From NCBI GenBank assembly GCA_019454665.1, contig JACFNW010000008.1, positions 1 through 18,823 of the forward strand: a stretch of 18,823 nt of DNA, read 5' to 3'. Positions 7,728 through 15,579 of the stretch are shown piece by piece. The notes beneath the pieces are model-generated. The model was not told the DNA's origin and did not search any database. It saw only the letters and a program-made list of their open reading frames with translations. The DNA is from Fimbriimonadaceae bacterium. GTDB taxonomy: Bacteria > Armatimonadota > Fimbriimonadia > Fimbriimonadales > Fimbriimonadaceae. Within the stretch, counting starts at the first letter, position 1; every line of letters starts with the position of its first letter. Made by a program: the position numbers and the translations under genes.

Positions 7728-10540
7728 ACCCCACCAAGAAACTCATTGAGGTTGCTCTCCCTCTTCCGGAGATAAACGACGCCTCCGCATACGACAAGAT
7801 GCCGGGTATCGGACCACACCCCAAAGGTATCCACCATTGGTGGGCTCGGCTACCGCTGCCCACGGCGCGAGCGATTCTCTTTGCGTCCGTCGTTGATGAC
7901 CCTTCGGAGCACCCCGAGAAATTCAAAACAGAAGCCGCTCAAGACGCGGAGCGAGAACGCTTGTTTGGAATCCTACGCGAGATGATGCAGAAAAAGCTTC
8001 ATACGCGCCCCGATGTTTACGCGAAGGCGCAAGCTGAAATGGAGAAATATTGTGACGGTAAGCTGCCCGCAGTCCTCGATCCATTCTCGGGCGGCGGTTC
8101 CATACCGCTCGAAGCGAATCGCCTTGGGTTTGAGGCGCACGCTGCGGATCTTAACCCCGTCGCGGTCTTGCTCAACAAGTGCAATCTTGAGTTGGCGCCG
8201 CGCTGGTCAGGTTACGCTCCAGTCAATCCTGAAGACCGCCGTAGAATTGGCGGAGATCTTAGCTGGAAGGGGACAACAGGGCTTGCTGCGGATGTCAGGC
8301 ACTATGCGTCCGCAATCCAACGCAAAGCTGAAGCGGCCTGCCGACGCAATTACCCAACAACTCTGTTGCCCAAGGAACTCGGCGGAGGTGAAGCGAAGGT
8401 GATAGCATGGATTTGGGCACGCACGATTGTTAGTCCTAATCCTTCGGCACGCGGCAAACGCGTTCCGCTGGTATCAAGTTTCTGGCTCGCCAGCAAAAAG
8501 GGCACCTTGGCTTGGCTTGAACCTGTGGTGGACATGAAAGCCTACTCCATAAAGTTCGAGGTTAAGAAAGGCGATCCGAGCGATAAGGCGATAATTGGGA
8601 GAGGGACAAAACTCGGTCGAGGCTCGAATTTCAATTGCCTGCTAAGCGGACAAGCCATTCCAGCCGCATATGTAAAGGCAGAGGGCAAAGCTCGACGCCT
8701 CGGCCTCATGCCTGTCGCGGTCGTCGTCGAACACGGCAGAGGACGAACTTACCTTCCAATAGATACTGTTCAGCCAGAAATCGACACCTCCGCGCTATGG
8801 ATGCCGGATGGGAAAGTCCCGGAAAGACTGACGGGGGGGACCTGCTACGGCTATGGCCTCACAGACTGGTCCGATCTGTTCACACCTCGGCAATTGGCGG
8901 TCATGACAGCGTTAAGTGATGGCGTTCGCGAAATCCCCAAACAGGTTGAGGCGGATGCACTCAAGGCCGGTTTGAAGCGCGAAGACGCTGCGCTTTACGC
9001 GCAGACGGTGACGACGTTCCTGGCGCTGGCAGTTGATCGCTGCTCAGATTTCAACAACAGCCTGTGCCGTTGGAGCCCTACGAACCAGAAGGTCATGAAT
9101 TTGTTTGGTAAGCAGGCAATCCCGATGGTTTGGGATTTTGCCGAGGCAAATACCCTTGGCGATTCGGTCGGTTCATGGCGCACCTGTAGTTCGTATGTAG
9201 CGGACTGCATCGAGGTGCTTGCGCCGACAAAGTGCGATACATGTTCTGCACGTCAAATTGACGCTGCAAGCGGCACGAAGGACATCCCGAATCTTTTGAT
9301 CAGCACCGATCCGCCATACTACGACAATATTGGTTATGCTGCGTTGAGTGATTTTTTCTATGTGTGGCTCCGCCGAACGGTGGGTAACTACTACAAGGAC
9401 ATCTTTTCGACAATGCTTGTCCCGAAGATGCCAGAGCTCACCGCTTCACCCGAACGATATGGCGGGGACCGCGAGAAAGCTCGCAATCATTTTGAATCCG
9501 GATTTCGCAACGCCTTTGGGGCGATGCGAGAAAAGATTAACCCCCTGTTCCCACTTACTGTTTACTACGCGTTTAAGCAGGAAGACGAGGATGGTGATGC
9601 AGCCGTCGAGCAAGAGGATGAAGGTGTGGTGATCGACCTTACAACCGGCTGGGAGACGCTTTTGGAGGCACTGATCTCCGCTGGTTTTCAGATAACAGCT
9701 ACTTGGCCTGTCCGTGCATCCCAAGCGTGGCGACAGGTCTCGATGGGGACGAACGCCCTCGCCAGTTATATTGTGCTCGCTTGCCGTCCTCGACCGGAGT
9801 CGGCGCCCCAAGTTGGACGACGTGATTTCCTCACCGCGCTCAAGCGCGAGCTGCCAGCCGCACTGAAACACCTTCAACAAGGAAACGTGGCCCCCGTGGA
9901 TTTGGCGCAGGCCAGCATCGGCCCCGGTATGGCGGTCTATTCCCGTTACGCTCGCATCTTGGAGAGTGACGGTAAATCAATGACGGTTCGCACTGCACTC
10001 TCTCTCATCAACCAAATCAAGGAGGAGGTGCTTGGAGAGCCTGAGAGCGATTACGACGCCGAGACGCGTTGGGCTCTCACATGGTTTGACCAAAAGGGCT
10101 TCGAGCCCGGCGAATTTGGCGATGCCAATACACTTGCGACCGCGCACGCCATTTCAGTTGGTGGCCTGCAAGCAGCCGGACTTGTCCAAGCCAAAGGTGG
10201 CGACGTGCGGCTGCTCAATCCGAAGGAGCTTCCGAAGGATTGGGAGCCCGCCACCGACGAGCGGCTTACCGTCTGGGAGATGACGCACCACCTTATTCGC
10301 CTTTACCACGTCGAGGGTGCGGGTGACGGACCAACGGCCGACTTGCTGCGGAAGCTCGGCGGACGTGCTGACGCTGCCCGCGATCTTGCCTACCGTCTGT
10401 TCTCGATTGCTGAACGCCGGAAGCGTAGCGCCGACGCCCAGGGCTACAACGCGCTGGTTCTCGGCTGGCCTGAACTCGCCCGCCTTACCCAAGAAGCGCC
10501 CAAGACACGACTGGCCGATGGCGAACTCAACTTAACCTAA
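7724..10540 (+). CDS. DUF1156 DNA methylase (COG1743-like, putative adenine-specific)
   Basis: A 938-residue SAM-dependent DNA methyltransferase of the DUF1156 kind used by BREX- and DISARM-related systems. The N-terminal DUF1156 segment carries GIHHWWARLPLPTARAIL. The SAM-binding motif I is DPFSGGGS (119-126) with a following acidic strand (HAADLNP). The catalytic motif IV is TDPPYYDN (DPPY at 529-532), typical of amino-methyltransferases. A CxxC lies at 504-507. The ATG at 7724, overlapping the CD-NTase stop as ATGA, is chosen over one at 7685 because MNPTKKLIEVALPLPEI is the usual family N-terminus. By eye, codons from about 8230 to 9800 are less GC-biased than those of the flanks, as if the central part had been exchanged. 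It likely marks host DNA; the exact base and site are unknown. Confidence 0.9.
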   Translation: MNPTKKLIEVALPLPEINDASAYDKMPGIGPHPKGIHHWWARLPLPTARAILFASVVDDPSEHPEKFKTEAAQDAERERLFGILREMMQKKLHTRPDVYAKAQAEMEKYCDGKLPAVLDPFSGGGSIPLEANRLGFEAHAADLNPVAVLLNKCNLELAPRWSGYAPVNPEDRRRIGGDLSWKGTTGLAADVRHYASAIQRKAEAACRRNYPTTLLPKELGGGEAKVIAWIWARTIVSPNPSARGKRVPLVSSFWLASKKGTLAWLEPVVDMKAYSIKFEVKKGDPSDKAIIGRGTKLGRGSNFNCLLSGQAIPAAYVKAEGKARRLGLMPVAVVVEHGRGRTYLPIDTVQPEIDTSALWMPDGKVPERLTGGTCYGYGLTDWSDLFTPRQLAVMTALSDGVREIPKQVEADALKAGLKREDAALYAQTVTTFLALAVDRCSDFNNSLCRWSPTNQKVMNLFGKQAIPMVWDFAEANTLGDSVGSWRTCSSYVADCIEVLAPTKCDTCSARQIDAASGTKDIPNLLISTDPPYYDNIGYAALSDFFYVWLRRTVGNYYKDIFSTMLVPKMPELTASPERYGGDREKARNHFESGFRNAFGAMREKINPLFPLTVYYAFKQEDEDGDAAVEQEDEGVVIDLTTGWETLLEALISAGFQITATWPVRASQAWRQVSMGTNALASYIVLACRPRPESAPQVGRRDFLTALKRELPAALKHLQQGNVAPVDLAQASIGPGMAVYSRYARILESDGKSMTVRTALSLINQIKEEVLGEPESDYDAETRWALTWFDQKGFEPGEFGDANTLATAHAISVGGLQAAGLVQAKGGDVRLLNPKELPKDWEPATDERLTVWEMTHHLIRLYHVEGAGDGPTADLLRKLGGRADAARDLAYRLFSIAERRKRSADAQGYNALVLGWPELARLTQEAPKTRLADGELNLT

Positions 10541-10552
10541 CCCCCTATTGAT

Positions 10553-13500
10553 ATGGCCGTCTCCAATTACGACCGACTGACCAAGGCGCTTGAACTGCTC
10601 ACCAGCGGACTCGTGCCATTCATTGAACGCGAACTCAAGAGCACCCACAACCAAGCGTGGTTTGAGGAGACCAAACGCACGCTGAATCCACAGCAGGCCG
10701 AACTGCTCGGCTCCGCGGACAAGCCCCAATGGGATGCAGCCTCCGCGTTACTGACGATGTGGAACCAGTGGAACGATGTGTTCAAAAAGACCCTCGGGCC
10801 GGCCGATCGCAGCTTGGTTTCCGAACTGCGCGAGGTGCGCAACAAATGGGCGCACCAACGGACGTTCTCTACCGACGACGTTTATCGGGCACTCGACAGC
10901 GTCCATCGCCTGCTCAACGCGGTCTCAGCCGCCAAGGAGGCAGGGGAGATCGACACGATCAAGCAGGAGCTGCTTCGCCAGCGTTTCGATGAGCAAGCTC
11001 GCAACGAGAAGCGCAAGAGTTCCTCGACCTCAATTGAAGGCCAGCCCGTAGCCGGTATTAAGCCGTGGCGGGAAGTCGTCACACCGCACAAGGACGTTGC
11101 TTCAGGCCGCTACCAGCAGGCCGAGTTCGCCGCCGATCTCTGGCAGGTCGCGTTCGTGAACGACGCCACGGTTGCCGCTGAATACAAGCACCCCGTCGAA
11201 TTCTTCCGTCGCACGTTTCTGACCCATAGCCTGAGCGATCTGCTTGTGGGCGCGGTCCGCAGGCTCACAGGCCAAGGGGGCGATCCCGTCATTCAGCTCC
11301 AGACCAACTTTGGTGGCGGCAAGACGCACTCGATGTTGGCGCTCTACCATCTGTTCTCCGGTATGAAGCCCGCCGAGATGGTGGGCCTTGAGGCCGTCTT
11401 TCAGCAGGCGGGCACGGACAAGCTGCCGGCCGTTAAGCGAGTGGTTTTGGTCGGTAACAAGATCTCCCCCGGTAATCCCACGAAGAAACCGGACGGCACA
11501 GTGGTTCGCACGCTCTGGGGTGAACTCGCATGGCAACTCGGCGGGAAAGAAGCCTACGAACAGATCCGCGCAGATGATGAAAAGGCTACGAGCCCCGGTG
11601 ACCGCCTTCGTCATCTCTTCAATCAATACGGCCCGTGCCTCATCCTGATCGATGAATGGGTGGCGTATGCCCGCCAACTTCACGACCAGAGCGACCTTCC
11701 AGGCGGCAGCTTTGAAACACACTTTACCTTCGCACAGACCATCACCGAGACGGCGAAGACCGCGAACAACACCCTTTTGGTGGTGAGCTTGCCGGCGTCC
11801 GATACGGGCGGTAGCCCGCACACACAGGCCGACGACATCGAGGTTGGCGGCGAGCGAGGCCGCGCCGCGCTGGATCGCCTGCGCAATGCCATCGGTCGCG
11901 TCGAGTCGTCATGGCGTCCCGCCAGTGCCGAGGAAGGATTCGAGATTGTCCGCCGTCGGCTGTTCGAGCCCATCGTCCAGCAGGACCAGTTCGTAGCCCG
12001 CGATGCCACGGCCAGGGCTTTCTTCGATCTTTACCGCACCCAGCACCAGGAGTTTCCGCCCGAGTGCCGCGACGGTGATTACGAGAAGCGGCTCCGCGCC
12101 GCTTACCCGATTCACCCCGAGGTCTTCGACCGACTCTACAACGATTGGTCAACACTCGTGAAGTTTCAGCGGACCCGTGGCGTGCTGCGCCTCATGGCCG
12201 CAGTCATCCACGCGTTGTGGGAGAAGGGTGACAAGAACCCGGTCATTCTGCCGGCCCACGTTCCGATTGATGAGCCCCGCGTTCAGTTCGAACTCACGCG
12301 GTATCTGTCAGACAACTGGACGCCTGTGATCGAGAAGGATGTTGACGGTCCCAATTCGCTCCCGCTGCGCATCGACGGCGAGCAACCGAACTTGGGTAAA
12401 TACTCAGCATGCCGCCGCGTAGCTCGCACCATCTACCTGGGCTCTGCCCCGACTGCACAGGCCGCGAACAAAGGCTTGGAAGACCGCCGCGTGAAACTCG
12501 GATGCGTGCTTCCAGGCGAGTCGGCTGCGATTTTTGGCGACGCCCTTCGTCGCCTCAGCAGCAGTGCGACCTACCTCTATCAGGATGGAGCACGTTACTG
12601 GTATTCCACCCAACCCACAGTCACGAAACTGGCCGAGGACCGCGCTGAGCAGCTCAAAAACAACTCCGATGCGGTCGCAGAGGAGATCAAACGTCGCGTT
12701 CGCGAGGACGTGAAGCGCCAGAAGGGTGACTTCAGTCGCGTCCATGATTTCCCCGGTAGCAACGCCGACGTGCCCGACGATCAAGACGCCCGTCTTGTCA
12801 TCCTTGGTGTTGATCACCCCTACACCAAAGACGCCGATTCGTCCGCCTTGGTCGCTGCCAAGGAAATGCTGGAGAAACGCGGCTCGAGTCCGCGACTCTG
12901 CAAGAACACGCTGGTATTCCTCGCCGTGGACAAAGCCCGGCTCGCCGACTTGGACGAGGCCGCCCGTCGCTACCTCGCGTGGCAGTCGATTGTTGATGAA
13001 GCGAAGACCCTCGACTTGACGCCCCACCAGGGGAAGCAGGCTGAGACGCAACGCGACAACGCCGACAACGCGGTCAAGGCTCGCCTGCCAGAGTCCTACC
13101 AGTGGCTCCTTTCGCCGCAACAACTCACTCCGCAGGATGCGGTTTCGTGGAATGCTCACCGCCTCACCGGCCAGGAGCCGCTGGCGGTGCGGGCCAGCAA
13201 GAAGCTCCGCAATGAGGAGGCCTTGCTCACGAAGTTTGCCGCCACCCGCCTTCGTCACGAATTGGACAAGGTTCCGCTTTGGCGCGGCCAGCACGTCGAA
13301 ATCAAACTGCTGACCGAAGACTTTGCCCGGTATCTTTACCTCCCACGGCTTCGCGACACTGCTGTTTTGATCGAGGCGATCCGCGATGGCCTGAGTTTCA
13401 CTACGTGGGACAAAGAGACGTTCGCATTTGCTGAGAGCTACGAAGAGAAGGCAAAGCGTTACGCCGGGCTCCGCGGAGGCCAGCACGTAAGCGTGCCCGA

Positions 13501-13912
13501 TGACGGGCTTTTCGGGATGCTCGTAAAACCGGATGTAGCGGCAGCCCAGATCCTCGCCGCGACGCCGCCGACCCCGACGCCCGCCTTTCCATCAGGCGGA
13601 GGGTCAGGTTCACCGACGCCGACCGCACCACAACCCGGTGGATCGACACCGCCTCCTTCTGGCGGCCAGCCGGCAAAGCCGAAACGCTTCTACGCGACCG
13701 TAAAGATCGATGCGACCCGCATGGATCGTGACGTAGGCCAAATATCACGGGAGGTGGTTCAGCACCTCGTGGGCCAGCTCATGTCCGACGTCGAAGTCAC
13801 CATCGAAATCCAAGCGACAGTGCCCGATGGTTTCGCCGAGAAGACAGTGCGGACCATCAGCGAAAACTGCCGCACGCTCAAATTCACGCAGCACGACTTC
13901 GCGAATGAATGA
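10553..13912 (+). CDS. DUF499 P-loop ATPase with N-terminal Swt1-type HEPN domain
   Basis: A 1119-residue ATPase of the DUF499 type, comparable with large ATPases of BREX/DISARM-like loci. Residues 1-125 look like a Swt1-type HEPN domain, including the Rx4H motif RNKWAH (Arg96 to His101), which is the RNase active site of catalytic HEPN proteins. Walker A is NFGGGKTH (252-259) and Walker B is LILIDEW (Asp367-Glu368). A Pro/Gly/Ser/Thr-rich linker (about 1005-1045) leads to a C-terminal domain of about 75 residues ending in a conserved-looking NCRTLKF segment. The ATG is 12 nt after the methylase stop with no clear Shine-Dalgarno sequence, which points to coupling in the same transcript. An ATP-driven scaffold or remodeller is expected from the family; RNase activity of the HEPN part is inference from the motif. 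Confidence 0.88.
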   Translation: MAVSNYDRLTKALELLTSGLVPFIERELKSTHNQAWFEETKRTLNPQQAELLGSADKPQWDAASALLTMWNQWNDVFKKTLGPADRSLVSELREVRNKWAHQRTFSTDDVYRALDSVHRLLNAVSAAKEAGEIDTIKQELLRQRFDEQARNEKRKSSSTSIEGQPVAGIKPWREVVTPHKDVASGRYQQAEFAADLWQVAFVNDATVAAEYKHPVEFFRRTFLTHSLSDLLVGAVRRLTGQGGDPVIQLQTNFGGGKTHSMLALYHLFSGMKPAEMVGLEAVFQQAGTDKLPAVKRVVLVGNKISPGNPTKKPDGTVVRTLWGELAWQLGGKEAYEQIRADDEKATSPGDRLRHLFNQYGPCLILIDEWVAYARQLHDQSDLPGGSFETHFTFAQTITETAKTANNTLLVVSLPASDTGGSPHTQADDIEVGGERGRAALDRLRNAIGRVESSWRPASAEEGFEIVRRRLFEPIVQQDQFVARDATARAFFDLYRTQHQEFPPECRDGDYEKRLRAAYPIHPEVFDRLYNDWSTLVKFQRTRGVLRLMAAVIHALWEKGDKNPVILPAHVPIDEPRVQFELTRYLSDNWTPVIEKDVDGPNSLPLRIDGEQPNLGKYSACRRVARTIYLGSAPTAQAANKGLEDRRVKLGCVLPGESAAIFGDALRRLSSSATYLYQDGARYWYSTQPTVTKLAEDRAEQLKNNSDAVAEEIKRRVREDVKRQKGDFSRVHDFPGSNADVPDDQDARLVILGVDHPYTKDADSSALVAAKEMLEKRGSSPRLCKNTLVFLAVDKARLADLDEAARRYLAWQSIVDEAKTLDLTPHQGKQAETQRDNADNAVKARLPESYQWLLSPQQLTPQDAVSWNAHRLTGQEPLAVRASKKLRNEEALLTKFAATRLRHELDKVPLWRGQHVEIKLLTEDFARYLYLPRLRDTAVLIEAIRDGLSFTTWDKETFAFAESYEEKAKRYAGLRGGQHVSVPDDGLFGMLVKPDVAAAQILAATPPTPTPAFPSGGGSGSPTPTAPQPGGSTPPPSGGQPAKPKRFYATVKIDATRMDRDVGQISREVVQHLVGQLMSDVEVTIEIQATVPDGFAEKTVRTISENCRTLKFTQHDFANE

Positions 13913-14006
13913 TGGAGCCGACATATAGCAGTGAGGAAGCTTGCAGTCGCGTATCGCGAGGTGATTCAAATTTGCGTCGCTAATTCGATCCTGAACTAAC
14001 CGAGTC
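13913..14006. other. Short gap between the ATPase gene and the small downstream gene
   Basis: 94 bp without a gene. It contains a small perfect hairpin, TCGCG-TAT-CGCGA (13947-13959), with no T-run after it, so it is not a convincing terminator. No promoter is evident. The downstream gene could be read from the operon or from its own weak promoter. Confidence 0.35.
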
Positions 14007-14585
14007 ATGCCAACCAGCACCAGAAAGCCAAAATATCCTCAGACAATGCGGATATTGAGTAAGCCAATACCGACTGTAGCGTTTAACCGGCTGACTATGC
14101 CTCAAAAGGAGGCGTGGCTTCATCGGTTGGTCACTCTGGCCGATGACGCATATCGAACCCTCGGAAAAGAGCTCAATATTATTGGTGATATTGGCGAGCT
14201 GGCCGTAGCAGTGAAGCACGGGATCCGGCTCTATCCGGACAAGCATCCTTACGCTGATGGAGTAGAGTTGCAGCAGGGGCCGAACGAGATCTCGATTAAG
14301 ACTCTATCTCCATCAACTGTAGCGCGAGGGACAAGTTATTGCGAAGTGCGGGTCGATATGGGGGGAAAATGGGGCGCACTTGCTGTTGTGCTACTGAGTC
14401 CTGGCTACGCACCAATTCAAATCCTGATTGCAACCAAGCGGGCAATTCGGACTGCATTGAAGCAACAGTATGCGACCGATATCTTGGCTCGGCGGAAGGT
14501 TCCTCCGTCTATTTACCATGGTGAACACCAGGTAGGACTGGGACTTATGGAAGTAGTCGCATACGCCAAATATCCTATTCCCTGA
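14007..14585 (+). CDS. Putative PD-(D/E)xK-like protein (DUF6998-like), 192 aa
   Basis: A 192-residue protein that I place only tentatively. The pattern Glu64 in NIIGDIGELAVA, Asp84 in YPDKHPYADGVEL and Ser96-Ile-Lys98 in NEISIKTL matches the order E...D...xxK of restriction-endonuclease-like folds. It resembles DUF6998-type proteins as I remember them, where GEIGE, D and QIK occupy these places. Here serine replaces the usual Glu or Gln two residues before the lysine, while Glu94 lies nearby. The ATG at 14007 is used; an in-frame ATG at 14046 would also keep the domain. Its sequence looks less GC-biased than the ATPase gene. It sits 94 bp after the ATPase on the same strand and could supply the nuclease of the system, or be an independent gene. 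Confidence 0.6.
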   Translation: MPTSTRKPKYPQTMRILSKPIPTVAFNRLTMPQKEAWLHRLVTLADDAYRTLGKELNIIGDIGELAVAVKHGIRLYPDKHPYADGVELQQGPNEISIKTLSPSTVARGTSYCEVRVDMGGKWGALAVVLLSPGYAPIQILIATKRAIRTALKQQYATDILARRKVPPSIYHGEHQVGLGLMEVVAYAKYPIP

Positions 14586-14775
14586 TGGGTGTGCTGCACT
14601 GAATGTTGGTTGAACGACAAGATTTCGCGGCTCCGAAAAGTGGGAAAATTGGGAGAAAGACAATACCCCATAAAAAACTAAGTCTTATACAGAATGGCAA
14701 AAAATGCCTCTGGATTAGTTCCCAAAATCCCCAAAGCGTTCCAGTGATGATTCACGCCTAACTTATTTAAGCGTC
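14586..14775. other. AT-richer intergenic stretch at the right end of the defence operon
   Basis: No gene is visible. The stretch is clearly more AT-rich than both flanks and holds several A-runs and a minimal hairpin, GGCA-AAAAA-TGCC (14696-14708), without a T-tract. It separates the defence genes from the leader-bearing accessory genes and may contain a promoter for the next leader or an old junction. No att-type repeat could be recognised by eye. Confidence 0.4.
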
Positions 14776-15026
14776 ATGCTCGCGATGCTCGGAGGTTTAT
14801 AGCGACTGCCCCGTCCGTTTCTCCAATTGTAAGGCTTGGTCAAGGTAGTCCGCTGCCGCGGCTCCACCTCGCTTAAACCCTCCGTTTCCCCCTCGTTGGG
14901 GCATGCCCCTGCCTCGGCTCTCCGGGTCGCTGTGACTCAAGCCTGGAGAAGCTGACGCTCAATCGGGCAGCAGGTGATAAGGTCGCATGTGCGACACACG
15001 CCAACGCTCCCTAGCGAGCGTTGAAT
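14776..15026 (+). ncRNA. Structured 5' leader RNA, copy 1 (upstream of the DUF6573-like gene)
   Basis: This leader aligns over its whole length with 15580-15842. Blocks at 14839-14855, 14883-14899 and 14945-14972 are identical in both copies. Predicted pairings: AGGCTTG-GTC (14832-14841) with GAC-T-CAAGCCT (14934-14944, one bulged T); hairpin CCGC-TGCC-GCGG (14850-14861); GGGG-CATG-CCCC (14898-14909); GTCGC-ATGT-GCGAC (14982-14995); and AACGCTC/GAGCGTT (15003-15022) ending 4 nt before the ATG. CACCT (14865-14869) could pair with AGGTG (14972-14976) as a pseudoknot. Several helices keep pairing in the second copy although their sequence differs. The genes it precedes recall the published radC RNA motif, but I cannot confirm membership. 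Confidence 0.75.
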
Positions 15027-15392
15027 ATGAGTAATGAAACCTTTGGTGAACCCATCTACACCTACACGCGGCGACAAGCCATTGATGACGGTGTGCTGGT
15101 TGACCTCACTGACACGGAGACGATCCGCCAGCACTGGAAATACCCCTTTGCATGCACTGCCGAAGTTTGGGCGGTGATTGAGACTGCGCTTACCAAGCCT
15201 GGCCAAGATATTAACGGTATCTGCCACGATATTTCGAACATGGCCAAGCTGGCGATCACACGGAGTCGCCAACCCGACTTGATCCGATTCGAGGTGTTTA
15301 TCGCGGGCAACATCCATGCTCTAAAATTGCATATCGGACCGGGTGACGATCCCCGTCCTGTTCTTACCCTGATGTTACCCAATCAAGATTAG
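15027..15392 (+). CDS. DUF6573-like small protein
   Basis: A 121-residue soluble protein whose beginning, FGEPIYTYTRRQAIDDGVLV, matches the DUF6573 pattern as I recall it; such proteins are common on plasmids, prophages and integrative elements. It then runs through WKYPFACTAEVWAVIE and a beta-rich tail ending with a phosphate-poor, Pro/Leu-rich segment (RPVLTLMLPNQD). The function of the family is not known to me. The ATG at 15027 is preferred to a TTG two codons earlier because the former lies exactly 4 nt after the terminal leader hairpin, as in the JAB gene. The unit is closed by a strong terminator, so it forms a monocistronic leader-gene-terminator cassette. Confidence 0.8.
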   Translation: MSNETFGEPIYTYTRRQAIDDGVLVDLTDTETIRQHWKYPFACTAEVWAVIETALTKPGQDINGICHDISNMAKLAITRSRQPDLIRFEVFIAGNIHALKLHIGPGDDPRPVLTLMLPNQD

Positions 15393-15396
15393 GATC

Positions 15397-15418
15397 GGGG
15401 GCTTCGGCCCCCTTTTTT
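15397..15418 (+). terminator. Intrinsic terminator of the DUF6573-like gene
   Basis: A perfect 6-bp stem, GGGGGC (15397-15402) with TTCG loop and GCCCCC (15407-15412), is followed by six T. It lies 4 nt after the stop codon and is the clearest terminator in the window. Confidence 0.93.
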
Positions 15419-15579
15419 GTCCGGGCAAGACCGGCGGTTACGGACGTCTGTGGTTGGATCTCTGGTGCGTAGCTCCTCGACCAATCCTCAACGACCGTTC
15501 CCGTCATTGCTCCGGTCTGCGCAGACGATTCCGAGGCTGCGCTTCTCATCGACTGCTCCGCACTCCGCAAAGCCGACCG
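15419..15579. other. Non-coding spacer between the two leader-gene cassettes
   Basis: About 160 bp without a convincing gene; the open frames here have biased, arginine-rich products. It includes a perfect 12-bp palindrome, GTCTGCGCAGAC (15515-15526), which could be an operator for a dimeric protein. The promoter of the JAB cassette should lie here, but no clear -35/-10 pair is visible. Confidence 0.4.

Noticed and set aside
12404..13486. 360-residue antisense open frame inside the ATPase gene
   Set aside because: Shadow of the GC-rich coding frame on the other strand; no recognisable domain.
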